NCBI RefSeq assembly: GCF_900187505.1
Contig: NZ_FYDL01000025.1
Location: forward strand, 1-53,260
Origin: Pseudomonas sp. Irchel s3h17
GTDB lineage: Bacteria > Pseudomonadota > Gammaproteobacteria > Pseudomonadales > Pseudomonadaceae
Length of the DNA: 53,260 nucleotides
Direction of reading: 5' to 3'
Positions 9,880 through 17,708 of this stretch are shown one piece after another (positions within the stretch are counted from its first letter, which is position 1; every line of letters starts with the position of its first letter). Below the pieces are notes generated by a model. That model was not told the origin of the DNA. It ran no database searches and saw only the letters and a program-made list of their open reading frames with translations. The position numbers and the translations under genes are program-made.

Positions 9880-10059
9880 GAGGTGTGACAAAGTGCGATG
9901 GGACTATTCGAACCCCTGGACAACGGCCTAATATCCAAGAACACGTGGCGAACACTGCGTATGACGCGTCTGATTCACTACTTCAACGCGACACACAGTG
10001 GTTGCCCGGCGTATTCAGCACCACTTTTTGGTTTTTGTTCATCAACAGGAGTTACCCCC

Positions 10060-10377
10060 ATGTCCCGTCTTCGTCTGCTCAGCGCTGCGGCCCTGCTGGC
10101 CGTTGCTGCCAACTCGCACGCGACCAGCCTGATCGCCACCACTGACGCAATTGTCGGCGCACTCAAAGCCACTTCCGACGCGACCTCCGATGTCACCTCT
10201 TCGTTCCGCGACGACAAGATCGTCCGAGCGGCTCGCGACGATGCAGCCAGCTTCGTGGCCAGCGAAGGCGCCATCCGTGGCGTTCGCCTGGAAAGCGCTC
10301 TGGAGCACATCCGCAAGCAGGTTCCACAGCTGAGCGCGACCGATGCACAGCTGGCTCAGGCCATCCTGACCATCTGA
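10060..10377 (+). CDS. small secreted DUF2388 (TIGR02448-type) protein
   Basis: A 105-aa protein with a clear signal peptide (MSRLRLLSAAALLAVAANSHA, cleavage before TSL). The mature part has the family pattern: a Thr/Ser/Asp-rich stretch (TSDATSDVTSSFRDD), then AARDDAASFVASEG, then VRLESALEHIRK and a short C-terminal helix. Function is unknown; the signal peptide places it in the periplasm. ATG 10060 has AGGAG upstream; the longer frame from 9898 lacks a signal peptide. It is followed by a remnant copy, a second intact copy and the DUF4105 gene. Confidence 0.85.
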   Translation: MSRLRLLSAAALLAVAANSHATSLIATTDAIVGALKATSDATSDVTSSFRDDKIVRAARDDAASFVASEGAIRGVRLESALEHIRKQVPQLSATDAQLAQAILTI

Positions 10378-10389
10378 TTGCACGTCAAC

Positions 10390-10410
10390 GGGGTCGGCCT
10401 GACCGGCCCC
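10390..10410 (+). terminator. hairpin after the first DUF2388 gene
   Basis: GGGGTCGG (10390-10397) and CCGGCCCC (10403-10410) pair with one G-U wobble around a 5-base loop. The T-run after it is poor, so it may attenuate rather than stop transcription into the second DUF2388 gene. Confidence 0.5.
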
Positions 10411-10413
10411 GCT

Positions 10414-10536
10414 TCCTCCGCGCTGGCTCTGCCCCGAGCCGTGCGCCTGGAGCCTGCGCTGGTTTACCTGCGCCAGACTCCGCCAAAACTTCGTGTCAGC
10501 GCGCTTGAACTGGCACAGACAATTCTCGTCCAATAG
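10414..10536 (+). pseudogene. C-terminal remnant of a third DUF2388 gene
   Basis: Between the two intact DUF2388 genes an open stretch, in frame with the first copy but after its stop, reads VRLEPALVYLRQ (from 10441) and ends with ELAQTILVQ and a TAG at 10534-10536. This aligns without gaps to the C-terminus of the first copy (VRLESALEHIRK ... QLAQAILTI), with about 14 of 31 positions identical by eye. The signal peptide and the first two thirds of the domain are missing, and there is no credible start codon with a ribosome site. It looks like a decayed tandem duplicate. Confidence 0.7.
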
Positions 10537-10563
10537 TTATCCCTGTTCTTCCGGAGTCGTTCC

Positions 10564-10884
10564 ATGCGTAACCCGCTGATTGCTGCCACCCTTGGCCTGC
10601 TGTTGTTGGCCGATGTGGCCCAGGCACACACCCTGGTAGCCACCAGCAACATATTGATCCGCGCGACCCAGCGCACCCTGGATTTCACATCCGATACCAC
10701 CACCTCGATCCGCGACATGAAAGTCATCCGTGAAGCCCGGGACGATGCCGCCAGTTTCGTTGCCAGCAACGGTGATATCCGTGGCGCGCACCTGGAAGCC
10801 GCCTTCGACACCTTGCGCACCCGCGTGCCTGAAGCTCGCGACGCCAGTGACCAAGTCCTCGCCGAAGCTATCCTCGCACTGTGA
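10564..10884 (+). CDS. second small secreted DUF2388 protein
   Basis: A 106-aa paralogue of the 10060 gene: signal peptide (MRNPLIAATLGLLLLADVAQA), then the conserved DFTSDTTTSIRD, EARDDAASFVASNGDIRG and AHLEAAFDTLR segments. The two copies share the ARDDAASFVAS core almost exactly. Its stop codon overlaps the GTG start of the DUF4105 gene (GTGA, 10881-10884), so the two are translationally coupled and probably work in the same envelope process, which is unknown. Confidence 0.87.
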   Translation: MRNPLIAATLGLLLLADVAQAHTLVATSNILIRATQRTLDFTSDTTTSIRDMKVIREARDDAASFVASNGDIRGAHLEAAFDTLRTRVPEARDASDQVLAEAILAL

Positions 10885-12842
10885 GGTCGCTCGTCACCTG
10901 GCTGCTGAGTGCATGCCTGTTGCTTCTCGGCGGCACAGCGCAAGCCAGCCTGCAACTACACCTCAACACCGAAGGCTTGAGCCCGGCAGAGCAACAGGCC
11001 AGCCAGGCCCTGCTGGATGAAGCGATGCAGGCACTGCCGCCACGCTTTATCGAGCAACTGGACCGTCGCATCGATGTCGGCTGGACCGACAACATGCCGA
11101 GCAACGCTTATGGCCAGGCGTCGCTGGTGTCGGAGCTCGACCTCAATCGCAAGCTGCTGGCCGGCCTGACCGACGGCAGTGCCGCGACGAAAAAAACCCA
11201 TCGTCCGCACGGCACCGTACGCCGGGAAATGCTCGCCACGGTGCTGCACGAACTCACCCATATCTACGACCGTGCGCGCCTGTGGTCAGGCCCCGAACGT
11301 GTGCTGATCCAGCGTTGCACGCGGCAAAACAACAGTTCGGGACTGGTCGGCATCCCTGATCAGTGCCGTGGCCAGACGGGGCGTCGCTTTACCCTGAGTG
11401 ACGACCCACGCCTGCTGGACCTGGCCGGCTGGCAGCAGTACGTCGGTCGTCGGGGTGAACGTGAGCAACACAACCGCCAGATCGTCCGCAGCCCGGATCT
11501 CTACGAGACCAGCAGCCCCAAGGAGTTCGTCGCGGTCAACATGGAGTACTTCCTTCTCGACCCGAGTTACGCCTGCCGCCGTCCCGCGTTGTACCGCTAT
11601 TACCAGGAACACTTTGGCTGGGCACCCGCCACCAAAGACACCTGCGCCACGTCCTACGCCTTCCTGAACGCCGGCAACGACTTCGCCAGGCAGCCGCTGG
11701 GGCAGGTCGATCCTGAGCGGGTCTACGCCGTTGACTACCTGTTGGCCGAGGCCAACCAGAACCTGGTCAGTCGCTGGGGCCACAGCATGTTGCGCCTGGT
11801 GATCTGTGCACCAGGTCGCCCACGCGGGCCGGACTGTCGCCTGGACCTGGAATACTCATTGGTACTGTCCTACCGCGCGTTCGTCGGTGACGTACAGCTG
11901 TCGAGCTGGGACGGCCTGGTCGGCAAGTACCCGTCGCGGCTTTTCGTGTTGCCGCTGTCCCAGGTCATCGACGAATACACCAAGACCGAACTGCGCAGCC
12001 TGGCCTCGGTACCGCTCAATCTGTCGCGCAGCGAGATCGAAGAGGTGGTCGAGCACGCGGCGGAGATGCACTGGAGCTACGACGGCAACTACTTCTTCCT
12101 ATCCAACAACTGCGCGGTCGAAAGCCTGAAGCTGTTGCGCAGCGGCAGCCACAATCCACAGTTGACCGGACTGGACAGCATCATGCCCAACGGCTTGCTG
12201 GAAGTGCTCAAGGCCCGGGGACTGGCGGACACCAGCGTGCTTGATGACCCACGTGAAGCCTTGCGCCTTGGTTATCGCTTCGACTCGTTCCGTGACCGCT
12301 ACCAGGCCATGTTCGAAGTGCTGAAAAAGCACCTGCCGATCAAACAGGACAAGGTTGAAGACTGGCTGGCCTTGAGCGCCGCGGAACGCCGCCCGTGGTT
12401 TGATCAGGCCGACCTGCGGACCAGCGCCGCTTTGCTGTTGCTGGAACAGGCCAGTTTCCGCCAGCAACTGATGCTGGCCCAGAATGAAGTGAAACAATGC
12501 TACCTGGACGCCCGCGAGCTGACGAACGGCGGCATGGACAAAGCCAACCAGACCTTGCAGCAGATTCTCGCTAACAGCGGCTTCCTCAGCCGCCCCGCGG
12601 AATTGCTCGACCGGGGAGGCTACGGACTGCCGCAAGCCAATGAGTGGCAACGCCTGGAATCGGAGAGCAGCACCCGGCAGAAGAAGCTGCTGGCGCTGAC
12701 CGGCGATCTGGACAAAGAGGTGAGGGCGCTGCTGGAACACACGCGCGCGGCAGAAATTGCAGCCAGCGAGGCCAACCTCAAGCAATTGGGTGAACACCTG
12801 CGAGCCCTGCACAAGGCAGCCGGAGGCCTGGAGCTGCCTTGA
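10881..12842 (+). CDS. DUF4105 (Lnb N-terminal-type) periplasmic protein with an HExxH zinc motif
   Basis: A 653-aa exported protein: signal peptide (residues 1-22, ending TAQA), a zincin-like N-terminal region with HELTH at 123-127 and a possible third ligand in SPKEFVAVNMEYF, then a DUF4105 domain (RWGHSMLRLVICAPG, later NCAVESLKLL) of the kind found in lipoprotein-modifying enzymes, and a helical C-terminal region from about 490. The SRWGHS and NNC elements look like the catalytic His and Cys of the DUF4105 superfamily. It starts at GTG 10881, overlapping the DUF2388 stop by four bases. Envelope or lipoprotein processing is an inference. Confidence 0.82.
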   Translation: MRSLVTWLLSACLLLLGGTAQASLQLHLNTEGLSPAEQQASQALLDEAMQALPPRFIEQLDRRIDVGWTDNMPSNAYGQASLVSELDLNRKLLAGLTDGSAATKKTHRPHGTVRREMLATVLHELTHIYDRARLWSGPERVLIQRCTRQNNSSGLVGIPDQCRGQTGRRFTLSDDPRLLDLAGWQQYVGRRGEREQHNRQIVRSPDLYETSSPKEFVAVNMEYFLLDPSYACRRPALYRYYQEHFGWAPATKDTCATSYAFLNAGNDFARQPLGQVDPERVYAVDYLLAEANQNLVSRWGHSMLRLVICAPGRPRGPDCRLDLEYSLVLSYRAFVGDVQLSSWDGLVGKYPSRLFVLPLSQVIDEYTKTELRSLASVPLNLSRSEIEEVVEHAAEMHWSYDGNYFFLSNNCAVESLKLLRSGSHNPQLTGLDSIMPNGLLEVLKARGLADTSVLDDPREALRLGYRFDSFRDRYQAMFEVLKKHLPIKQDKVEDWLALSAAERRPWFDQADLRTSAALLLLEQASFRQQLMLAQNEVKQCYLDARELTNGGMDKANQTLQQILANSGFLSRPAELLDRGGYGLPQANEWQRLESESSTRQKKLLALTGDLDKEVRALLEHTRAAEIAASEANLKQLGEHLRALHKAAGGLELP

Positions 12843-12850
12843 GGCCTGGG

Positions 12851-13252
12851 CTACAGGCTTTCCTGTGCCTCTTCAGGCAACTGCTCGTCCAGGTGCAGCC
12901 AGGGCAAGCGGCTGTCGGTCCAGATGTGCCGGTCGGCCGGGGCGTGTTCAGGATGGTCGAGGGTGGCGATGGTCACGTCGATGGTGTCCGGGCTCAGCTG
13001 AGTGATCAGCGCCAGGTGCGCGCCACAATGGGCACAGAAATACCGCGCGCAGCGCTCAGAAGAGTCGTACCGCGCCGCAGTCCCGGCCAGCCATCGGAAT
13101 GCAGAGCGGGGCAGGGTGATCCAGGTGGTCACCAGGCCTCCGCTGACCCGTCGGCATATCGAGCAGTGACAATGGGCGATGTCGCGCAATGGCCCGCTGA
13201 ACTCATAACGCAGTTGCCCGCAATGGCATCCGCCGGTGTGAAGTTCGCTCAT
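12851..13252 (-). CDS. GFA-family zinc-binding protein
   Basis: A 133-aa protein with the GFA (formaldehyde-activating enzyme-like) cysteine pattern: GGCHCGQLRY near the N-terminus, CHCSICRR in the middle and CAHCGAHL near residue 95. These cysteines bind two zinc ions in the family. The original glutathione-formaldehyde activity is disputed and most members have no assigned substrate. It converges on the DUF4105 gene with 8 bases between stop codons and has no partner gene. Confidence 0.88.
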   Translation of the reverse strand: MSELHTGGCHCGQLRYEFSGPLRDIAHCHCSICRRVSGGLVTTWITLPRSAFRWLAGTAARYDSSERCARYFCAHCGAHLALITQLSPDTIDVTIATLDHPEHAPADRHIWTDSRLPWLHLDEQLPEEAQESL

Positions 13253-13594
13253 GTGCAGATCTCCCTACTCAGGCTTCGGGCCGTCCGATCGGCGTCCAGC
13301 CCGTTACTTTAGGCGCCAACCTGCGACCTTGAACATCTCGTCCGCAGTTTGTGCGGCGAAAGGTAGCTGAAAGGTTGGCCGATTAGGATCGCCTCACTAC
13401 CGGCAATAGACCGGTTGGCCAACGCGAACGTTGCAACGTTTGCCCGGCCCATTTAACAACAACAATGGTGATTCTGATGTCCGCTGCTACCCGCCTGTTC
13501 GCCCCGACTCCCTTCGTACGCCTCGTGCTTCCCGTTCTGCGCTGACCCCACCCGGTCCGCCATTCCCTAGTCGCGCTACGCCTGGAGTATTCCC
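13253..13594. promoter_or_regulatory. leader region of the citrate transporter
   Basis: This 342-base gap holds a perfect 14-base palindrome AACGTTGCAACGTT (13427-13440), then AACAACAACA (13457-13466) overlapping the start of a 26-codon ORF (13465-13545), then the transporter's own ribosome site. The AAC repeat matches the AAN-repeat signature of Hfq/Crc catabolite-repression sites in Pseudomonas. The palindrome is a candidate operator. No other gene is visible. Confidence 0.5.
13465..13545 (+). CDS. possible 26-aa leader peptide upstream of the citrate transporter
   Basis: A short ORF begins with ATG directly after AACAACAAC and ends 49 bases before the transporter ATG. It is Leu/Val/Arg-rich with an internal Met at codon 5 (ATG 13477). 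There is no purine-rich ribosome site, so translation is uncertain. It may only mark where Hfq/Crc would block ribosomes, or be a coincidence. Confidence 0.3.
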   Translation: MVILMSAATRLFAPTPFVRLVLPVLR

Positions 13595-14902
13595 ATGCTG
13601 ACTTTCCTTGGCTTTGCCATGGTCATCACGTTCATGTACCTGATCATGACCAAGCGCCTGTCGGCGCTGATCGCCCTGATCATCGTTCCGATCCTGTTTG
13701 CCCTGTTCGGTGGCTTTGCGCCGAAGATCGGCCCGATGATGCTCGAAGGCATCACCAAGCTGGCCCCGACCGGGGTGATGCTGATGTTCGCCATTCTCTA
13801 TTTCGCGCTGATGATCGACTCCGGCCTGTTTGACCCGGCGGTGCGCAAGATCCTCAAGCTGGTCAAGGGCGACCCGCTGAAGGTGTCCGTCGGCACCGCC
13901 GTGCTGGCCCTGGTCGTGTCCCTGGACGGTGACGGTGCGACCACCTACATGATCTGCGTGGCCGCCATGCTGCCGTTGTACAGCCGCATCGGCATGAGCC
14001 CGCGGATCATGGCCGGCCTGATCATCCTCGCCGGTGGCGTGATGAACATGACCCCCTGGGGCGGCCCGACCGCCCGTGCCGCCAGCGCATTGCATGTCGA
14101 CCCGTCGGACATTTTCGTACCGATGATCCCGGCCATGCTTGCCGGCGTGGTGGCGATCCTGGCGATTGCCTACCTGTACGGTAAGCGTGAGCGTGCACGC
14201 CTGGGTGAATTGCACCTGGCAGGCGATGAGATCGACCACAGCGAAATCAGCGTTTCCCAGTTCCCGGACGCCCGTCGTCCGAAGCTGATCTGGTTCAACG
14301 GTGCCCTGACGCTGGTCCTGATGTGCGCCCTGATCGCCGGCCTGCTGCCACTGCCCGTGCTGTTCATGGTCGCGTTCAGTATCGCGATGATCGTCAACTA
14401 CCCGTGCCTGCAACAACAGAAAGACCGCGTGGCGGCGCACGCCGGCAGTGTTCTGGCGGTCGTCGGGTTGATCTTTGCCGCGGGTATCTTCACCGGTATC
14501 CTGTCCGGCACCGGCATGGTCGATGCCATGTCCAAAAGCTTGCTCGCCGTGATTCCGGAGTTCCTGGGCCCGTACCTGGCCGTGATCACCGCACTGGTGA
14601 GCATGCCGTTCACGTTCTTCATGTCCAACGATGCATTTTATTACGGCGTGTTACCGGTTCTCGCCGAAGCCGCCAGCCACTATGGCATCACCGCCGTGGA
14701 AATGGCCCGAGCCTCGATCGTTGGCCAACCCGTACACTTGCTGAGCCCGCTGGTACCTTCGACCTACCTGCTGGTGGCGCTGGCCGGGATCGAATTCGGC
14801 GATCACCAGCGCTTCACCCTCAAGTGGGCAGTGCTGGTTTGCTTGTGCATACTGGTCGCCGCGTTGCTGATGGGTATTTTTCCATTGTTCAGCACCCTGT
14901 AA
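13595..14902 (+). CDS. CitMHS-family citrate:metal/proton symporter
   Basis: A 435-aa inner-membrane transporter of the CitMHS family, which imports citrate complexed with Mg2+ or Ca2+ together with protons. About 11-12 hydrophobic segments are visible; the conserved SLDGDGATTYMICVA, NMTPWGGPTARAASAL and FFMSNDAFYYGVLPV regions match the family's substrate sites. TGGAG lies before ATG 13595. Which metal-citrate complex is taken up cannot be read from sequence. It appears monocistronic. Confidence 0.92.
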   Translation: MLTFLGFAMVITFMYLIMTKRLSALIALIIVPILFALFGGFAPKIGPMMLEGITKLAPTGVMLMFAILYFALMIDSGLFDPAVRKILKLVKGDPLKVSVGTAVLALVVSLDGDGATTYMICVAAMLPLYSRIGMSPRIMAGLIILAGGVMNMTPWGGPTARAASALHVDPSDIFVPMIPAMLAGVVAILAIAYLYGKRERARLGELHLAGDEIDHSEISVSQFPDARRPKLIWFNGALTLVLMCALIAGLLPLPVLFMVAFSIAMIVNYPCLQQQKDRVAAHAGSVLAVVGLIFAAGIFTGILSGTGMVDAMSKSLLAVIPEFLGPYLAVITALVSMPFTFFMSNDAFYYGVLPVLAEAASHYGITAVEMARASIVGQPVHLLSPLVPSTYLLVALAGIEFGDHQRFTLKWAVLVCLCILVAALLMGIFPLFSTL

Positions 14903-14921
14903 CATCCCCACATCTCTGCGC

Positions 14922-14956
14922 CGCCAGCCTGACTTCGATGTTTGAAGCGGCTGGCG
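14922..14956 (+). terminator. hairpin between the citrate transporter and the TerC gene
   Basis: CGCCAGCC (14922-14929) pairs with GGCTGGCG (14949-14956), with an inner CTTC/GAAG stem. A short T-rich stretch follows. A weak terminator is likely. Confidence 0.45.
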
Positions 14957-14988
14957 TCGTGGTTTAACACTCGCTCAAAGGAATACAC

Positions 14989-15759
14989 ATGGAATGGCTG
15001 ACCAACCCGGAGATCTGGGTTGCCTTCTTCACACTGACGGCCCTGGAAATCGTTCTGGGCATCGACAACATCATCATGATCTCGATCCTGGTCAGCCGCA
15101 TGCCCAAGCATATGCAGGCACGTACTCGGATCTTTGGCCTGGCCCTGGCCATGATCACCCGGATCCTGTTGCTGCTGTCGATCACCTGGGTCATGCGTCT
15201 GACCGCGGACCTGTTTGTAATCTTCGGCCAGGGTATTTCCGGGCGGGACCTGATCCTGTTCTTCGGTGGCCTGTTCCTGCTGTGGAAAAGCTCTCAGGAG
15301 ATGTACCACGCACTGGAAGGTGAAGACGAAACAGGCGACGAGCCAAGCGGCAAGGGCGGCAACTTCCTCTACACGATCATCCAGATCGCAATCATCGACA
15401 TCGTGTTCTCCCTGGACTCGGTCATTACCGCCGTCGGCATGGTCTCCCATGTTCCGGTCATGGTGGCCGCGATCGTCGTTGCAGTGCTGGTGATGATGCT
15501 GGCAGCTGGCAAAATCAGCGAGTTCATCGACAAGCACCCGTCGCTGAAAATGCTCGCGCTGTCGTTCCTGCTGGTGGTGGGTACCGTGCTGATCGCCGAA
15601 GCCTTCGAAGTGCATGTGCCAAAAGGCTACGTCTACTTCGCCATGGCGTTCTCGCTGGCTGTAGAGGCATTCAACATCAAGATGCGCTCGGCAATGGCAA
15701 AAAAGAAGAACCTGGCGCACGAGCCGGTAAAACTGCGCAAGGACATTCCGGGTCAATAA
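14989..15759 (+). CDS. TerC-family integral membrane protein
   Basis: A 256-aa polytopic protein with the TerC signature: LEIVLGIDNIIMISILVSR at the N-terminus and a repeat, IDIVFSLDSVITAVGM, near residue 140. Each repeat carries the membrane-embedded Asp typical of the family. Seven or so helices are visible, with a charged loop (EGEDETGDEPSGKGG) in the middle. TerC proteins are linked to tellurite resistance and metal (notably manganese) export; the substrate here is unknown. A strong terminator follows. Confidence 0.9.
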   Translation: MEWLTNPEIWVAFFTLTALEIVLGIDNIIMISILVSRMPKHMQARTRIFGLALAMITRILLLLSITWVMRLTADLFVIFGQGISGRDLILFFGGLFLLWKSSQEMYHALEGEDETGDEPSGKGGNFLYTIIQIAIIDIVFSLDSVITAVGMVSHVPVMVAAIVVAVLVMMLAAGKISEFIDKHPSLKMLALSFLLVVGTVLIAEAFEVHVPKGYVYFAMAFSLAVEAFNIKMRSAMAKKKNLAHEPVKLRKDIPGQ

Positions 15760-15777
15760 CCCGAATGCGCTGTAGGG

Positions 15778-15801
15778 AAAGGGGCTTTCGAGCCCCTTTT
15801 T
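15778..15801 (+). terminator. terminator of the TerC gene
   Basis: AAAGGGGCT, a TTCG tetraloop (15787-15790), AGCCCC and TTTTT. This is a textbook intrinsic terminator. Confidence 0.93.
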
Positions 15802-15971
15802 CACGTCTGCAGAACGCTGTTTTCATGACAGTTTTGTATCAATCGCCTCTTTAGCTATGCGATGCTGGCGTCAGGACCATTCGCCAACTACAGCTTAAGT
15901 ACAGAATCCATAACGTTACGCGGCACCGTCAACTTGCCCCTTTGGGGCGCTATGCACCCAGGGGGCCCACT

Positions 15972-17630
15972 ATGCTGACCCTGCTCAATCTATTGTCTGC
16001 GGTGGCTCTGCTGATCTGGGGCACGCACATCGTCCGAACCGGCATCCTGCGGGTCTACGGTTCCAACCTGCGCCACGTCATTGGCCGCAACATGTCCAAG
16101 CGCTGGCTGGCCTTCATCGCCGGGATCCTGGTGACCGCCATGGTCCAGAGCAGCAACGCCACCGCGATGCTGGTGACTTCATTCGTCGGCCAGGGCCTGA
16201 TGGCACTGACACCGGCCCTGGCGACCATGCTCGGCGCCGATGTCGGTACCGCGTTGATGGCTCGGGTCCTGACCCTGGACCTGTCCTGGCTGTCGCCGCT
16301 GCTGATTTTCCTGGGGGTGATTCTCTTTCTCTCGCGCAAGCAAACTCGCGTGGGCCAGCTCGGCCGGGTAGGGATTGGCCTGGGGCTGATTATTCTGGCC
16401 CTGCAACTGATTGTCGAAGCCGCGGCTCCCATCACCCACGCCCAAGGCGTCAAGGTGCTGTTTGCCTCGCTGACCGGCGACATCCTGCTCGATGCCCTGA
16501 TCGGCGCACTGTTCGCGATGATTTCCTACTCCAGCCTGGCAGCAGTACTGCTCACCGCGACCCTTGCCGGTGCCGGAGTGATCAGCCTGCCAGTGGCCAT
16601 TGGCCTGGTCATTGGCGCCAATATCGGTAGCGGGGTGCTGGCATTTCTCAGCACCAGCATGCAAAACGCCGCGGGGCGGCAAGTCGCGCTGGGTAGCCTG
16701 CTGTACAAAATGATCGGCCTGCTGTTGATCATTCCGGTACTCGACCCACTGGTGCACTGGATGGACAGCCTTGATTTCAGCCCTCAGGGCCTGGTGATCG
16801 GTTTTCATCTGCTCTACAACACCCTTCGCTGCCTGATCCTGCTGCCTACTGTCAGCCCGATGGCACGGCTCTGCGCCTGGCTGCTACCGGAGCGCCCGGA
16901 GACCAACGGCCAAGCCAAACCCCGACATCTGGACCCAACAGCCCTCACCACCCCGAGCCTGGCCCTGGCCAACGCCTCCCGGGAAACCCTGCGCATCGGC
17001 GACCTGATCGATAACATGCTCGAAGCCATGCTCGACGTGCTGCGCGGCAAGCAGACCGCCGTCACCCAGGAGGTGCGCCGCTTGAGCGATGACGTTGAAG
17101 CCCTCTATAGCGCGATCAAGCTGTACCTGGCGCAGATGCCCCGCGAAGACCTCAGCGACCAGGACAGTCGGCGCTGGGCGGAAACCATCGAACTGGCAAT
17201 CAACTTGAAGCTCGCCTCGGACCTGATCGAACGTATGCTGCGCAAGGTTCAGCAGCAAAAGACCTCACAGCGTCGCTCCTTTTCCGACGTCGGCCTGGAA
17301 GAACTGGCCGGGTTGCAGCATCAATTGATCGCCAACTTGCGCCTGGGGCTGTCGGTGTTTCTCAGCGCCGACAAGGAAAGTGCCCGGCAGCTGCTGCGCG
17401 AGAAACGCCGCTTTCGGGCTCAGGAGAGACGCCTGGCCCATGCCCACGTCAGCCGGCTACAACGAAAAATCGTACAAAGCATCGAAACCAGCTCGCTGCA
17501 CCTGGAGCTGATTGCCGACATGAAGCGCTTGAACTCACTGTTCTGCAGCAGTGCCTACGTGGTACTGGAAACCTTCGAAACCGGCGCCCTGGCTGTCGAG
17601 GATATGGCTGACATCACCCATTCACCCTGA
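15972..17630 (+). CDS. Na+/phosphate cotransporter-family protein with PhoU-like C-terminus
   Basis: A 552-aa membrane protein. The N-terminal membrane domain carries two inverted Na/Pi cotransporter repeats: QSSNATAMLVTSFVGQG (near residue 60) and SYSSLAAVLLTATLAG (near 190), each followed by a GADVGT or GANIGS element. The C-terminal half (from about 330) is helical and PhoU-like. The family moves inorganic phosphate with sodium; direction and substrate are inferred. ATG 15972 has AGGGGG upstream; an upstream in-frame start at 15942 adds ten non-homologous residues. Confidence 0.87.
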   Translation: MLTLLNLLSAVALLIWGTHIVRTGILRVYGSNLRHVIGRNMSKRWLAFIAGILVTAMVQSSNATAMLVTSFVGQGLMALTPALATMLGADVGTALMARVLTLDLSWLSPLLIFLGVILFLSRKQTRVGQLGRVGIGLGLIILALQLIVEAAAPITHAQGVKVLFASLTGDILLDALIGALFAMISYSSLAAVLLTATLAGAGVISLPVAIGLVIGANIGSGVLAFLSTSMQNAAGRQVALGSLLYKMIGLLLIIPVLDPLVHWMDSLDFSPQGLVIGFHLLYNTLRCLILLPTVSPMARLCAWLLPERPETNGQAKPRHLDPTALTTPSLALANASRETLRIGDLIDNMLEAMLDVLRGKQTAVTQEVRRLSDDVEALYSAIKLYLAQMPREDLSDQDSRRWAETIELAINLKLASDLIERMLRKVQQQKTSQRRSFSDVGLEELAGLQHQLIANLRLGLSVFLSADKESARQLLREKRRFRAQERRLAHAHVSRLQRKIVQSIETSSLHLELIADMKRLNSLFCSSAYVVLETFETGALAVEDMADITHSP

Positions 17631-17708
17631 ACGTCTAGCGTTGTAAAAAGTCCCTACAAGAGATGAATGAAAATCCTCGCTCCGCCTCTACCCGCCAGGA
17701 AGGTTGTT

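Noticed and set aside
13415..13440. TTGGCC...TTGCA as a sigma-54 promoter of the citrate transporter
   Set aside because: The GG-GC distance is 14 instead of 10 bases, which excludes sigma-54 recognition.
15815..15840. Possible PhoB box upstream of the Na/Pi cotransporter gene
   Set aside because: Only one half (CTGTCAT, on the minus strand) matches; the second half is too divergent and the orientation is opposite to the gene.
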